A stretch of DNA of 64,000 nt from Phymatolithon calcareum. Taxonomy: Eukaryota; Rhodophyta; Florideophyceae; Hapalidiales. Below are positions 34,508 through 45,341 of this stretch, piece after piece. The position numbers and the translations under genes were made by a program. Within the stretch, counting starts at the first letter, position 1, and each line of letters starts with the position of its first letter. Under the pieces are notes generated by a model, which searched no databases, had not been told where the DNA came from, and saw only the letters and a list, made by a program, of their open reading frames with translations. The stretch lies in NCBI GenBank assembly GCA_977006965.1, contig OZ345352.1, positions 930,001 to 994,000 of the forward strand, in the 5' to 3' direction.

Positions 34508-37500
34508 TCAGCGTGTTCTGGTGCGGTACAAAGCTCGAAGGTTAATGTACACTGACTTTGCCAGTAGGAAGGGCATTAGATTGGAACCTTTGAGGAATCT
34601 GATATGACCCCGCGAAGAAGCCCAACGCGCGTTGATGGCTTCGGCTCCCGATGTTCGGTGATGGTCAAGAGTTGGGTAGCTATCCGGATCAAAATGCGAG
34701 CCGCACTTGTAAGAACGGTAGTGGAAGCGGTCACAACAAAGCCGGACATGTCTAAGAACCCAAAGAAAACGCAATGTAATAGATCTCGTCAAGTTGCAGG
34801 CGTTGTCATAGTAGACATTCTGAGGTAGCGGGTGAAATCTAGTTAGCAAGACATTCGTCGCTGTAGAAAGACTCTCGCAAGCGTCCATGACAGAAATGCC
34901 GAGAATCTTGGGATTATCACAAACGCATTGTACAGTGAAAAGACCAGGACTGTGGGACATTGAGTTCCTATAGCTTTTCGCACACTCGTCCCTTGCCACT
35001 TCCGGATGCGCATTCGCGTTTAGAAAGTGTACTCGTGGTCGTTGAATCGGCCTGCCGGGGAAGAAATCGCCGGTGTCTTCAAAGCCATCCGAGATTCCGG
35101 TCAGGGGACCGTCTCTCAAACTTTCCCCAAACCTTACATTAAATTCTTTGCATGTGTCGCTTTCCCATCTCGAAAACACTTCAACGAACTCTTTGTATGT
35201 GTCTACTGCCTGGTCGACTACGAGAGCCACACACAATGCCAGATCTCTTAAAATGCCATACGGACACAAAGATTCCGGGGTATCATGCGCATGTGTCGCT
35301 ATGGCATGGGCTAACCGACCTGCGGCAGGGCTGTGAGAAAGCATCCTTGTGGCGAAAGTTTCAAGATTCCTCGCACAATCCTCACACGGCCGGAGCACAT
35401 TTTCCAGGCGTCCATATTCCGCTCTGTGTGCACATTCAGAAAATGAAACCAAGTTAGCAATAAGCCCTCGGCTTGAGTTTATGCTTTCTGAAGTGCAAAG
35501 TAGTCCACCAGGAATTGACGAAGTTCCGAAGCATCTCAAGAAATCCACAGCACATATTCGTAGGGATGTCGTGGGAAGCTTGTGCTCATATCGCTCGAGG
35601 TCAATTCTGGGCTCTGTCAGGTCCACAAACGTAATCTTAATCTCCTCCGATGAGTCTCCACTTTCCGTCTCAGAGCTAGAATTGAGATGGTCAATCACCG
35701 TCGCTTTCTTTCCGTCAGAGTACTTATCGCTCGACTTTACACCTTGTCTGCCGCTCTGTTGCATGGAGTGCCGCTCCTAAATCGGAAACGTACGGTACGC
35801 AGTAACGATGAACTGTCGAATCAAACGGGAAGCATGTTCGTTCTCGCTTGCGTAGAATAAAAGCTCGGCAGGATTTAAGTCGCTGTTCTTCCCCCGTTTT
35901 GGAATGCCAACTGTGAACTTTCCGGTCTTGATTCCACTCTGTGCGCAATAGCAAAACGAGTTGATAAAGTTCCTGACCTTCGAATTGCGAAGAATATACT
36001 GCTTGAGAGAGCAGTTTTTTGTGAGTGGAATACCAATAGATGGCCTCAAAAATCGCGGAAGCTCTCCCAGTATTCCAGTTGCTGTTCCATCTAGTGCAAC
36101 ACCAGACATTCGTCCATTTTTGTCCTCGCACGTGTCGCACCGAAACAAACTGGTTAGATCTGTCCCTGAAGGCGAACTGGTCGTTTTCACGAAGGAAGAG
36201 AAACATGTGCTGGCAGCCCTTCTGTTCATCTGCAAAGGAAATCCGAGCCGTACGTTTGTCATGCTGGGCAATCTGCTGGTGAACAGCGATAGATTATAGG
36301 AGTCTCTAAAAGTAGAGTCCAGGCACGCAACGTGATATAACCAGAAGTCGAGCAACTCTCTGCTGTAGGCAGACCTTTCTGTCGCAGAGAATAGACCGGA
36401 ATCCGTACCATCATAGTAGTTGATAGTACTGCAATGAAGGCACCTCATGTCAACCACATAAGCCTGTAGTGTTCCATGTGTGAAACTGTGCAATTGGACT
36501 TTCCTCCTTGACTCTGCGTATGGTGCATGCAAGTGCGCCTCATTTGCCGAATGTACACGATTGCTTAATGTCGTTTTGCACTTCTTGCAAACAGGGGACA
36601 CATCACGCAAGACAACATCTTGCCCGCTTTTTCTGCTGGCATAAAATGTATGAGAAAGATCTACGGCATCTTTCGCATCAGAAGGACAAGGCAGAAGAGA
36701 GCGCCTAGTTGTTGACACATACTTGTTGTCTGTACATCCTTTTTCTCCGAGGTCAAGAACCTCATCCTCGGTCGTGTCAGTAAATATTTCAGCTGGCTCG
36801 TCAGCTTCTCCGTTTGCGATACCGTTGCGATCGTCATTTGCTCGAATTGCAGTATGTATTACTGCTGACTCATGTTCACAGAGGCCCCGCTTTTGCTGAG
36901 CACGACAACATTGCTGCCACTGGACATGCTGCTCTAATGCAGGACTCTTTTTTTCAGATTGAGCACGAACTAGTACAGGTACGAAGGGACCTCGTCGCTT
37001 ATTGAAAAAGGCAGGATTGAATGTGATCCAGTAGAAAGGTTTCTGGTCGAATTCAATACTTGCTGGCAGTGCGCTAATAACCCCCGGTTCGACATTGCTG
37101 ATAGACAGAGAGTTCGCGTCGAGATAAGATGAAAAACCTTCCAAAAGTATTCGGTTTATCATCTCGCGTAATGTTGGATGGTTTGAGATGGTTTCGACAT
37201 GAGGACAAGATGTGCAATTTGAATATTCCCAGCAGGAACAAAGCGCTTTTACGATCAACTCACTGGGGCCTGTCGATTCAATTGGAAGTGAATAGCTAGC
37301 GACAGCCGCTCTGCCCCTTCCGTACACTTGTCGTTTGCAGAGCTCCACAAGAACTCCGACAGAATTCTGCGCAGTCTTCCGATTTGCTGGTAGGGTAATA
37401 ACTGACACACATTTTCTTGACGCTCGCGAGTTGACCACATGGATGGAGCTCTTATCTGACGCTCGAGACCGGTCTTGTAGTATGCCCCTGAGAAGGGCAA

Positions 37501-38062
37501 GACAAACGGCGGGGAACGAGGTCCCTTCGTTTTCCGTCGTTATTTTTGCTTTCTTTTTAGGTGGATCTTTACTTCTCGAAGTCACTTTCACGTCTTTATC
37601 TTCGTTTGCAGACGTTACGGCATCGTCATCGCAATTATCTTGGTCGAACGGAAGGTCGATTGACTTGCGATTGGGGCTCCAATCTGGAGAGTAGCTATAT
37701 CCCGACATAACGACCGGGAACGATTCATCTCTGAAAGAAAAGAATCTCAAATCGATGTTTGGTAGCTCCCAGGCCCGAAACGCGGAAAACGTGACACCTT
37801 TTTTGTCTCCTTGCGCATGTACTTTGGGACGAAATACGTCATATAGGACCGATGCTTTCACGGGCAGATTGTCTTCTCCTTTTTCATCCTCAGCACATCT
37901 TCTTGTGGGTAGAATTACGCTTGACCCAGATGGATTCCGCAAGATAGACTTCGTAAGGCGCAGGATCTGCTCACCGGATTTTGCCCGAAAGGGCATATAG
38001 TAAGATGTAACTAATTCATCTTCTGATGCAGGCTCTTTGACATCGAGCTTCCGGTTAGCCAT
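34508..38062 (-). CDS. KDZ/Zisupton-like transposase with SWIM-type finger, one in-frame TAG
   Basis: From ATG 38062 the frame is open for 761 codons, meets a TAG at 35777-35779, and continues in the same frame to TGA at 34508, about 1184 codons in all. The first part has a poly-acidic/Lys linker (residues 140-175), a SWIM-like CxC...CxH finger (CSCWEYSNCTSCPHV, about 275-289), a second Cys/His cluster (CCRAQQKRGLCEHE), and a CxxC pair followed by FRCDTCEDKNGRMSGVALDG, the start of the KDZ nuclease core. The part after TAG has VYYDNACNL, then a CCDRFHYRSYKC segment and an SGAEAINARW block. These are the D-, DRFH- and E-containing motifs of Zisupton-type transposases. The core thus spans the TAG, so both ORFs are one protein. 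There is no other defect. Confidence 0.82.
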
Positions 38063-40570
38063 CGGAAGTTATAAGCTGAACCAAATCCTGGAGGGACGAA
38101 CAGTGATTCTCTGACGCAGCTTTGTGCTGTAGAAGACGCTTCGTAAACGTCAACGAGATTAGATCGTTTCGATGATGATCGGCTGGTTGCATATTCTATA
38201 TCTCTTTGATCTATTTTCTAATTTGGATCACTGAGGAAAATTCAAGTCATTGCTCCAGACAATTTGATTGAGTTCTCAAGGGCGAGGACCAAGGGGCTTC
38301 CAGATACTCGTGATGCGGTGGGGCAATGCCCCACACGGGCCACATTGAGCTTGCCAGGCGGCCTGCCTCTTGCCTCTTGAGGCGAGGTGGAACGAGGACG
38401 TTGGAATCTAGGACATGCCCTGGTGATGCTCTGCAGGCAGGTGGGAAATCGCCGGGAATGCAGCTCAATTTATTCAGAATTCAACTGCGTCCTTGCATCA
38501 TATTTGTGCTGGTTTCCTGTTTTCATTGTGCCTTCTCAAGTGGGGCTCGCCCTACTCGTGCTGCTCATAGAACAAGAAAGTTAGATTTTTATTTGCTCAT
38601 ATGATACGTACATAACCTTGACCTTCCATGCGTGGATAAAATCTTGACTTAACTTATCAAACATTTCGTAAAATGAAAATAATTCAGAGGTAGATCGTAG
38701 CTCTTGCAGTATCATATGGCATGTGAAGGTGACTTCCGCTCCCATCAAAGCCATGCCGAAGAGCAAGTCTTCTGTATTCATATCTTCGATGATGGTCCGG
38801 ACATTGGCGTGGCTTCATACAAGTGCAGGAATAGGGTGCACTGTCAAGAAAATAACTTGTGCGCTACCGTATATGATACGCGAGACATCATGCTACACAA
38901 TAATGCTAGGAGTCTGGCGCAGCTGGAAATTGCTGGAACTTCCGTTTAAAAGTGGGTGCGTCCGTAAATTATTGATAGCTCCTTGATGAAAAAATGTATC
39001 AAAGTGGACCCTTTCTTGAGCGCCATCTTGCACATACGAGTTGTTTTGAGGAGAAATAAGTAAGCATGAGTTTTTCTAACGAAAATTTGATTTTTTAACA
39101 CAACCGTCGCCCAAGAGTGGGCCCGAAAAAGTACCTTTCGAAGGGTTCCGAAAGGCACGAAATATGTAAATTGTAGGTCGATCGCAAATTTTTGGTTCAT
39201 TGGAAAGCGGAGGCGGAGTTTGGTCACACTACGGCGTTTATTTCCGCTTAATACAATCCTTGGATCTGGGGAGAGCGATGAAGACCTGCCTTCCGCGGGA
39301 ATGACACATAACCTGAGGGTACGAAAACCTGTAGAACACCATTATGATTCACATGTACGGAATTGTGTAGTATCGAATGCTTTGTGCCTTTCTCAAAGCG
39401 CAGTGCATGAAAAGGGGACCCTCTAATCTCCGTTTATCATAGGTTCCACATTCCATTTCTACTCTCGTACTCCTTGGTATGATACATGATTTTCGAGCAA
39501 TACTCTTTGCAAAACGACAGCTTCAAGTTGTGTGTCTTTTTTTCGGAGTACCACGAAAAAGCGATTTACGGCTTTTTTAGGAGGCTTGTGGAGCGAAAAA
39601 AAAACTGCGCAGGCTCTGTTTTTCTCGATCTCTCTCTAAAAACATGTTCCCTTGCGATTGATATAAAAATCAATTAAAATTCGGAAATCGATTTCGTATA
39701 GATGACTTATTCGGGCGAGCAATTCTCGGGCCCGTTCTTAGTCGACACGTGTGTTAGAAATTATTTTTTAAAATTATTTCTAAGGATTTTAAAAAATTAT
39801 CATCGTACGGTATCATACGAGATTCCAGAGGGTCGTCTTAAGTGTTGATTACCTTCAAGATAATACTATGTTGACAGTAGAAGATTTCCAACCTGAAACT
39901 TCACCAATCGCTAAACTCGCAGCGAGAGTAGTCAGAAAAGGAAGAGGGCATATAAATAAATAGTTGACTGTATTCGTCAATTGCCTCATTTATGCAGTTA
40001 TTGGATCCAGTGCCATCACTTGCAGGCAGAGCATGATGGCGGGATTGCTAAACATATTGTTCCAGATTCCCGGGACCGTCAGTGCAACTACTAAAGGCGT
40101 TACAGGTACTTTTCTGTAAATACACATTTCCATCCTCACGTCATGCGGATTGTCAAGCTGTCTCTGTAGATATCTGATTGAGTGTCGTACGCAGCGCGAT
40201 TACTCAATTTAAAGCACGGAATTTGGCCTCTGTAAACCTGCTGGTCTCTATTAAGCGATCTGATTCGGTTGTGAGCGAAAGGAGTTTTGCTGACTTCTCA
40301 GTGCCAAAAAAATCTACGGATCTGCCGGAATGGAGTGCATCGTTGGGTTCCATGTAGGGAATCTTGAAACATTCAAGGGATTCCCTCGACATAATCGACT
40401 TGAGAACTCAGATTCTTTACTTGTTCATGCGCAACAACAAGCTACCGGAAATTAGTACTTTCAATAATTAAAACACAACGCCTGGTCTCTCTTCCAGCTA
40501 GAGAACTTTGGGACTGGTGCTGTGTTGGAGCTTATCGTGGTGCAACGTATACTACGGTCTGTGAAGATGC
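38063..40570. other. No recognisable gene
   Basis: A GC-rich patch at 38290-38420 contains several inverted repeats (TGGGGCAATGCCCCA; GGCGGCCTGCC). No coding sequence was recognised. If the KDZ element has terminal repeats, its 5' end should lie in the first few hundred bases, but none was found. Confidence 0.35.
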
Positions 40571-40579
40571 ACCAAGAAA

Positions 40580-40745
40580 CTGAATAATGCGAAAGACTTA
40601 CTCGGGCCCTCACAGGGAGAGAAATTCGAATTAAGGAGATATTAGAAGAAGAGTAGAGAGATGAGTATCGAAAACAGCGAGAAGCTGCCCTGCAACTCAA
40701 TTTGAGGCTTTGGGAGCTTTTAAATAAATCAACGTATATCCCCTC
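40580..40745 (+). pseudogene. LINE family E C-terminus and 3' tail
   Basis: The plus strand reads ALTGREIRIKEILEEE, TAG, RDEYRKQREAALQLNLRLWE and then GGGAGCTTTTAAATAAATC. The 3' part matches the family E tails at 21001 and 1031 and shows that those tails come from the end of an open frame rich in Glu, Arg and Leu. The TAG interrupts it in frame. No upstream RT was found. Confidence 0.5.
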
Positions 40746-41061
40746 CAGCTAGAGATACAGTGCACCTCTTTCTCTTTTCTTCATATTCTTTGTCAGTGGA
40801 TTTGATGGTCGGCAACCGCCTGGAAGACTTCTTCTTCTTCAATGCAGGTTTCAGAGTTGTCGAGCAACTCCCCATCCTTTACGGCTACAGTAGACTTTAA
40901 CAGATACGAAGGGTATTAGACGTCACAACAGCTCTAAGCCGCACAAAGTGCAGAGCTTCGGGGAGCTTAACATCTAAATCTCTACGCAGCCAATCTTCAG
41001 CCGCCGTCCTTCAAAGGGATGACCCGGGTTGGAACCTATTTAGGATGCTCACGGTAGCTGG

Positions 41062-41592
41062 TCATCTCGTTACCTTCTTGCAATTCCTTCTGTCCTCTCT
41101 CCCAGCTTTCTTGAGCATTGCGGCACACCACTCAGGGCGGAATCCGTGTACTACCAAACTACCAGAAGGTGATAGTCTTCTCCCATGGGAAGGCCGGAGC
41201 ACAGCTCTTGCCATTTCAAAAAACCCTGCCTTGGAGCGGGGAAAATTCCTGGCTCTGCTCTTGTCTCCTTCCTGTGACGCACAGGTGAACGCGTGGCCGG
41301 ACCGGTTATGATAGCCGGCCTGTATCAAATCCGCTTAGATTCGCAAGATTTCTTCGAAATCCGACCACGGCGGGGTTGAGTTTGGCATTTCAAGCGTGGC
41401 GAGTTCTCGATTCGCCGAGTCCCAGGGGAGCGCGTTCGCGATCGTGCAAGTCACTTCCGGCGGGATTACCGCCGAAAAAAGCGCTTTGTGCAGCTCGATC
41501 GCTGCGGCCACTTGCGCCGGCGCGGGCACGGGCGCCCGCGCCGGAAACTTGTCTTGTGTCTTTTGTGGTCCGTTCGGTCGGGCAGGACTGTA
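41062..41592 (-). other. Unrecognised GC-rich open frame
   Basis: On the minus strand, from about 41592, PAPAQVAAAIELHKALFSAV and the following residues read like real protein and stay open to TAA at 41335. The same frame then reopens to TGA at 41062. The interval 41340-41590 is visibly richer in G+C than its surroundings. The opposite strand is also open, so the coding strand is uncertain. I do not recognise the product. Its border with LINE family D sequence at about 41590 suggests it could belong to a mobile element. Confidence 0.35.
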
Positions 41593-41970
41593 ATCACTTT
41601 AGCTGTTCGAACTCACCGGCCAATTTGAGAAAGATGCCATCGAACACGTGATACATGGCCTCGCAAAGCACAGACTCTCCAAAGAGGACAGTGCCTGGAC
41701 TAAGCGAGCACTCGACGAGCTCTTAACCATGTTTCAGGTTGTGGACAAGTAAGGACTGCTCCCAGGGGAGTAATTTTCCCCCTCGAGGTCCCGAAGAGAC
41801 CAGAGGTGGTTTTTTTATACCCCACTGAATCGTGTTACATCAGCAAAAAAGGAAACTCTTCTTTAGGCAGAATCTAGCCAAAACTTTTTGGCGCTACGAA
41901 AGCTGCCCCAAGCGGCAGCAGATGCGTTGGTAACTTTTAAATAATAATCTACCTTTCTTCTTCTTCTTGT
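41593..41970 (+). mobile_element. LINE family D 3' end with ORF C-terminus
   Basis: The plus strand reads a helical, charged C-terminus (KDAIEHVIHGLAKHRLSKED, ending DELLTMFQVVDK then TAA at about 41753). A 3' UTR of about 190 bp follows to AACTTTTAAATAATAATC and TTCTTCTTC. This is the longest family D copy. It shows that the many family D tails derive from a LINE whose 3' UTR follows such an ORF. The RT domain is missing, so relation to families A-C is unknown. Confidence 0.65.
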
Positions 41971-42538
41971 AATCACACTAAAATATGTCTGCAACTCTGC
42001 CTTTCTCCGAGAGAAGCATCATTAGACCTCCACTTCAGACATCTTAGGCGCTTCATATTTGTACATCTGAGAACCTCTCCCTGGTTCTTATAACGAGATC
42101 CTGTTCGAGATGTCTTCCCTTTCGAGACTACATCTCATCCAATATCTTCTCTTCTGCACATCTTGTTCGACATGGAATCCTGGCGTATCTATGAAGACTT
42201 TCCATTTCCTACGTCATGCATAGCTAGGTCGCAACAGCTTCTACTATCTTAAATCCTCTCCGGATATACTATGTTTGCTTGTAATCCGACGTACTTCTCA
42301 GCCTCGTACGCTGCATAATCCCTATATGAATATTCGGGGCAGCAACTCTTTCGTTTTGCCAGGACAATATTGACTTGCAAGTTTTGGTACCGTGGATTTG
42401 ACAGCTCGATAAGGTGAGAAAAGAGGACAATCTACTAACAGTTCATTAGGCTTCATATTGAAGAAAAGTCCACACTTTTATTTCATGTGGTTGCATTACC
42501 TCATGAATTCATACCCCACTCCAGTAGTCGTGGATCGT
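41971..42538. other. No recognisable gene
   Basis: Pyrimidine-rich, AT-rich interval with no open frame of interest. Confidence 0.4.
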
Positions 42539-43237
42539 TTAATGCTTGCGACGGATATCAGTGCGAATCGGTTTCGTGGCCCGCACAAATTTCCCCGTCG
42601 GAGAGATCACATCACGCGGAGTCCCACCAGTTCCTAAAAACGTCGGACGGTAGCACTTCAGGAACGGGCAGAATTTGGGGTGATGGAAGATGCGGTGGTA
42701 CTCACAAATCGCTCTGACGTAATGGCACGTGTAGCGGCACTTGCGCTCGCAGACACGACGGCACTCCCGCTTCCACACCTTCTTGTAGTACGTGCGGCAG
42801 TGGAGCTTCCGCTCAAGCTTGCACTCCTCAACCCAGATCCACTTGCGACCTCTCCGAGCCTTGACTTTGCGGTACACACGGACCGGCTTGTAATAACACT
42901 TCTGGTACGGCACGGTAACGTGCATGCGCTTGCAGTGTGGGTGGCAGACGCGGCGGCAGTATTTCTTGCACACCTTGTACGGGCAGGGCTTGCGGACGCG
43001 GAATTTCTTGACGGCGAATCCATAAGAGCGGAAGAAGTAACAGCACTTCCGCGTCTTGCGGAAACAGATCTCCCTCGGGGCGTAGGCGATGGAGGTGGCG
43101 GAGACAGAGAGGAGGGCAAGGATGGTGACGAGGAGAAAGGCGATGTCAAATTTGAAGAGAAGATTGAGACCATTTGCATTGGCAGCATTCCCTGCCCGGC
43201 GAAAAACAAAATCCGACCAAGACGGTATATGAAGCAT
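42539..43237 (-). CDS. Secreted basic Cys-rich protein, copy 2
   Basis: The frame is intact for 232 codons from ATG 43237 to TAA. A hydrophobic stretch (FDIAFLLVTILALLSVSATS) lies about 30 residues in, so the annotated start adds an N-terminal extension that the paralogue lacks. In the paralogue the signal peptide starts with MKF, where this copy has a non-ATG codon followed by KF, so the natural start may have been lost. The mature part is basic and Cys-rich with C-x3-C pairs (CKKYCRRVCHPHC, CRRVCERKC), several Tyr/His, and the same tail (GGTPRDVISPTGKFV) as copy 1. No cofactor motif is visible. The role is unknown. The Cys pattern suggests a disulfide-bonded extracellular protein. Confidence 0.75.
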   Translation of the reverse strand: MLHIPSWSDFVFRRAGNAANANGLNLLFKFDIAFLLVTILALLSVSATSIAYAPREICFRKTRKCCYFFRSYGFAVKKFRVRKPCPYKVCKKYCRRVCHPHCKRMHVTVPYQKCYYKPVRVYRKVKARRGRKWIWVEECKLERKLHCRTYYKKVWKRECRRVCERKCRYTCHYVRAICEYHRIFHHPKFCPFLKCYRPTFLGTGGTPRDVISPTGKFVRATKPIRTDIRRKH

Positions 43238-43722
43238 GGAAGAGAAGAAGGGTCTTGTCTGATGTCATTCTGAATATCCTCCAGAAGCGATCTCAGTGCC
43301 CCAGGCGACTCGGAATCCAAAGATCTCCAGAACTCGACTGAGGTACCGTCTCGAAATCCCGTGCCAAATCTTGTTTCGCGAAAATTTACATCTGCTCTAA
43401 TGTCGCCGTGAACCGTCTCTAAAGAAGCTTCATTAGTTGATCTGGAAGGTGCCAACGGCTGCTGAACAGAGACAGCTTGTGTAGCCATCCCAGTGGTCCT
43501 CGATATCGACATGACGTGAGGGAAGAAAAGCGTCACGCTTCTCGAATATTTCTTGCTCAACATGTTCAGAATTTGAGCGTCTGAAGACGGTAGTCTGGAC
43601 GAGTTCTTGCTAAGATATACTGTTGTTGGTAAACGGCGCGTCGAGCGACGGGCAATGAAAAGCTTTGTTGAAATGCCTTGCGTTAATCTTTGTAGAAGGG
43701 AATAGAGCACTCTAAAGCTTTG
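43238..43722. other. Upstream region of Cys-rich copy 2
   Basis: A minus-strand frame is open from 43749 into the gene (363 codons), but inside the gene it is the wrong frame. Its upstream part (ATQAVSVQQPLAPSRSTNEA) might be a real small exon or chance. I do not call a gene. Confidence 0.3.
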
Positions 43723-43812
43723 GTGAGGGATCACTCGGGTAGGTAGCATCAGAGGAAGCCTCGCCCATATCTTCGGAAGTCTGTAGGGCTTTTAAATAAA
43801 CTTGAATAAAAA
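43723..43812 (+). mobile_element. LINE family A, 90-bp tail insertion
   Basis: It corresponds to the last 90 bp of family A, ending GGGCTTTTAAATAAACTTGA and A-rich sequence. ACTCTAAAGCTTTG (43709-43722) and ACTGTAAAGCTTTG (43813-43826) form a 14-bp duplication with one mismatch. Confidence 0.85.
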
Positions 43813-43896
43813 ACTGTAAAGCTTTGTACGCTCTTGAAATGGGGGCTTCCTCATCTGGGCCTCGTGAGAATTGCTCAGCGTGTCACAGGACAGGGG

Positions 43897-45115
43897 TGAT
43901 GCGAACAGGAACTGGTTTCTAGTGGACAGGGGAGTCCCACAAGGGTCCCCTCTCAGTCCAAGCCTCTACAACATCTTCATGGATGAATTCGCAGAACGAA
44001 TGAGCCGGGCATCAAAAACCTGGGCTGAAGTACCGGCTATCCTCTTCGCAGACGATGTTCTTCTCTCTGCGAAATCACCCGCGGCACTGCAAGGACTATT
44101 GGATATAGCTACCCAATGGGCACAAGAGCGAGAGATGACTTGGAACACTAAACAAGGGAAAAGCGAAGTCCTCGAATCAGAAGAAACATTGGGAAAGACA
44201 TTCAAGCTAGCGAACAAGGTGCTAGCACAAGTTCCGGAGGTCACGTACCTTGGAGTATCCCTAGACCCCGGAGGAGTTACAGATACGTTAATGATGCAAC
44301 GACTAAAGAAATCAAGGACGGCCGTGTACTAGTTGCGTACACTGGGAGTGTTCAAGAAAGGGCTGAGTATACAGAAGTGTATTCAGATATACAAGGCACT
44401 AGTACAGCCACGCTGGGAGTACGCAATGCACTTAACGCCCTGGACAGAAGACGTACAAAATGACGTCAAGGAAGTAGAAGCAACATTCTTCAATCAAGTA
44501 TTCGGGCCACTGGCCCGAGGAAGGACGGATAGGCTCCGTCTCCTGTGCCGGATCCAGGCGGCCGCACATCGACGAGAAATGTTGGCCTTCAAAATGCTGA
44601 GAAGGAACAAGGCGAAAGAACGTATGTATTCAAAGGAAGTGCCAGAAAGAAGAAACAACGATGAATGGCAGTACACGAAGAAAGATATCGCCGCGATGGA
44701 GACCAGAGAGCCGTTCGGTGAAGCGGTAAAGCATATCCAAGCAAACCAATCGTCGCAAGCACTTCGATCGAAATTTCTGGAAATGGAAGGAGACCGCCTA
44801 GAATCGAAGCGGAAAAGAAAGATACCATACGACAAAACAAGAGAATTGCCAGCAATCCTCAAGTTCTCCAAGGTGAAGCACAGACAACTCGCACTGCAGT
44901 ATGCCTGTGGCAGATTCCCACAGGTGTCAACAACAAGTATGACTGAAGAATTCGGCACCAGAGCCAGAGAGCATATGGAGACCCTTGAACGCACGCTAGC
45001 AGGGTACGAACTCGAAGGAGAAAAACGACTGGAAACAGAAAAGGCGCTAGATGAGCTCTTACTATTTAGCAAGACACTTATAGAACGCATGGAGAACGAA
45101 GAAGGCCTGTATTAA
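43897..45115 (+). pseudogene. Family A LINE reverse transcriptase, C-terminal half, one TAG
   Basis: The frame enters at NRNWFLVDRGVPQGSPLSPS, with the RT motif VPQGSPLSP, the active-site box ILFADDVLL (FADD variant of YxDD) and the thumb (TYLGVSLDPGG). A TAG at 44330-44332 replaces the codon that is Glu in the sister copy (VYELRTLG-type). The same frame then runs 260 codons more through a basic helical C-terminal domain (SKRKRKIPYDKTRELPAILK) to TAA. The ORF's apparent ATG lies in flanking DNA outside the element. This truncated copy cannot make active RT. Confidence 0.85.
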
Positions 45116-45329
45116 TCCGCAGAATGCAAGGCAAAAAGTGGTCGAGTCCAAGCACCAACAATCCCGTAGAGGACTGAGATAGGACTACTTTGAGTCCTAA
45201 GTTTTCCCGTCTGCGATTCTAGTGGACGTTTTGTGAGCTACACAAAGGGAGGTAGCACCAGAGGAAGCCTTGCCCATATCTTCGGAAGTCTGTGGGGCTT
45301 TTAAATAAACTTGAAAGGAAAAAAAAAAA
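43897..45329 (+). mobile_element. LINE family A, 5'-truncated copy with RT C-terminal half
   Basis: A perfect 12-bp duplication ACAGGACAGGGG (43885-43896 and 45330-45341) gives the exact ends. The 1433-bp insert begins inside the RT domain and runs to GGGGCTTTTAAATAAAC and an A11 run. Directly after the duplication lies a family D 3' end, so this copy seems to have landed at the edge of, or inside, a family D element. Confidence 0.9.
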
Positions 45330-45341
45330 ACAGGACAGGGG

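Larger units (their letters stand above)
29812..38062 (-). mobile_element. KDZ/Zisupton-type DNA transposon (edges not found)
   Basis: Two minus-strand genes share strand and theme: a large transposase with SWIM-like finger and KDZ/Zisupton core (34508-38062), and a Ulp1-like SUMO-protease protein (29812-31692). KDZ-superfamily elements are known for transposases with CxC/SWIM-like modules and for association with Ulp1-type peptidases. I could not find terminal inverted repeats or the expected short duplication on either side, so the coordinates are those of the coding parts only. About 2.8 kb between the genes (31756-34507) hold little coding sequence. Confidence 0.65.

Noticed and set aside
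34604-35780. Plus-strand ORFs over the KDZ transposase
   Set aside because: Antisense shadows of a conserved minus-strand coding region.
42680-43273. 197-codon plus-strand ORF over Cys-rich copy 2
   Set aside because: Antisense shadow, Ala/Leu-rich, no family resemblance.
42658-43749. 363-codon minus-strand ORF overlapping Cys-rich copy 2
   Set aside because: Within the gene it is an alternative frame giving Ser/Pro/Arg low complexity. Only the upstream part could be real and it has no support.
43871-43896. ATG-led start of the LINE A ORF
   Set aside because: It lies in the flanking target duplication and host DNA, so it is not the element's own start.
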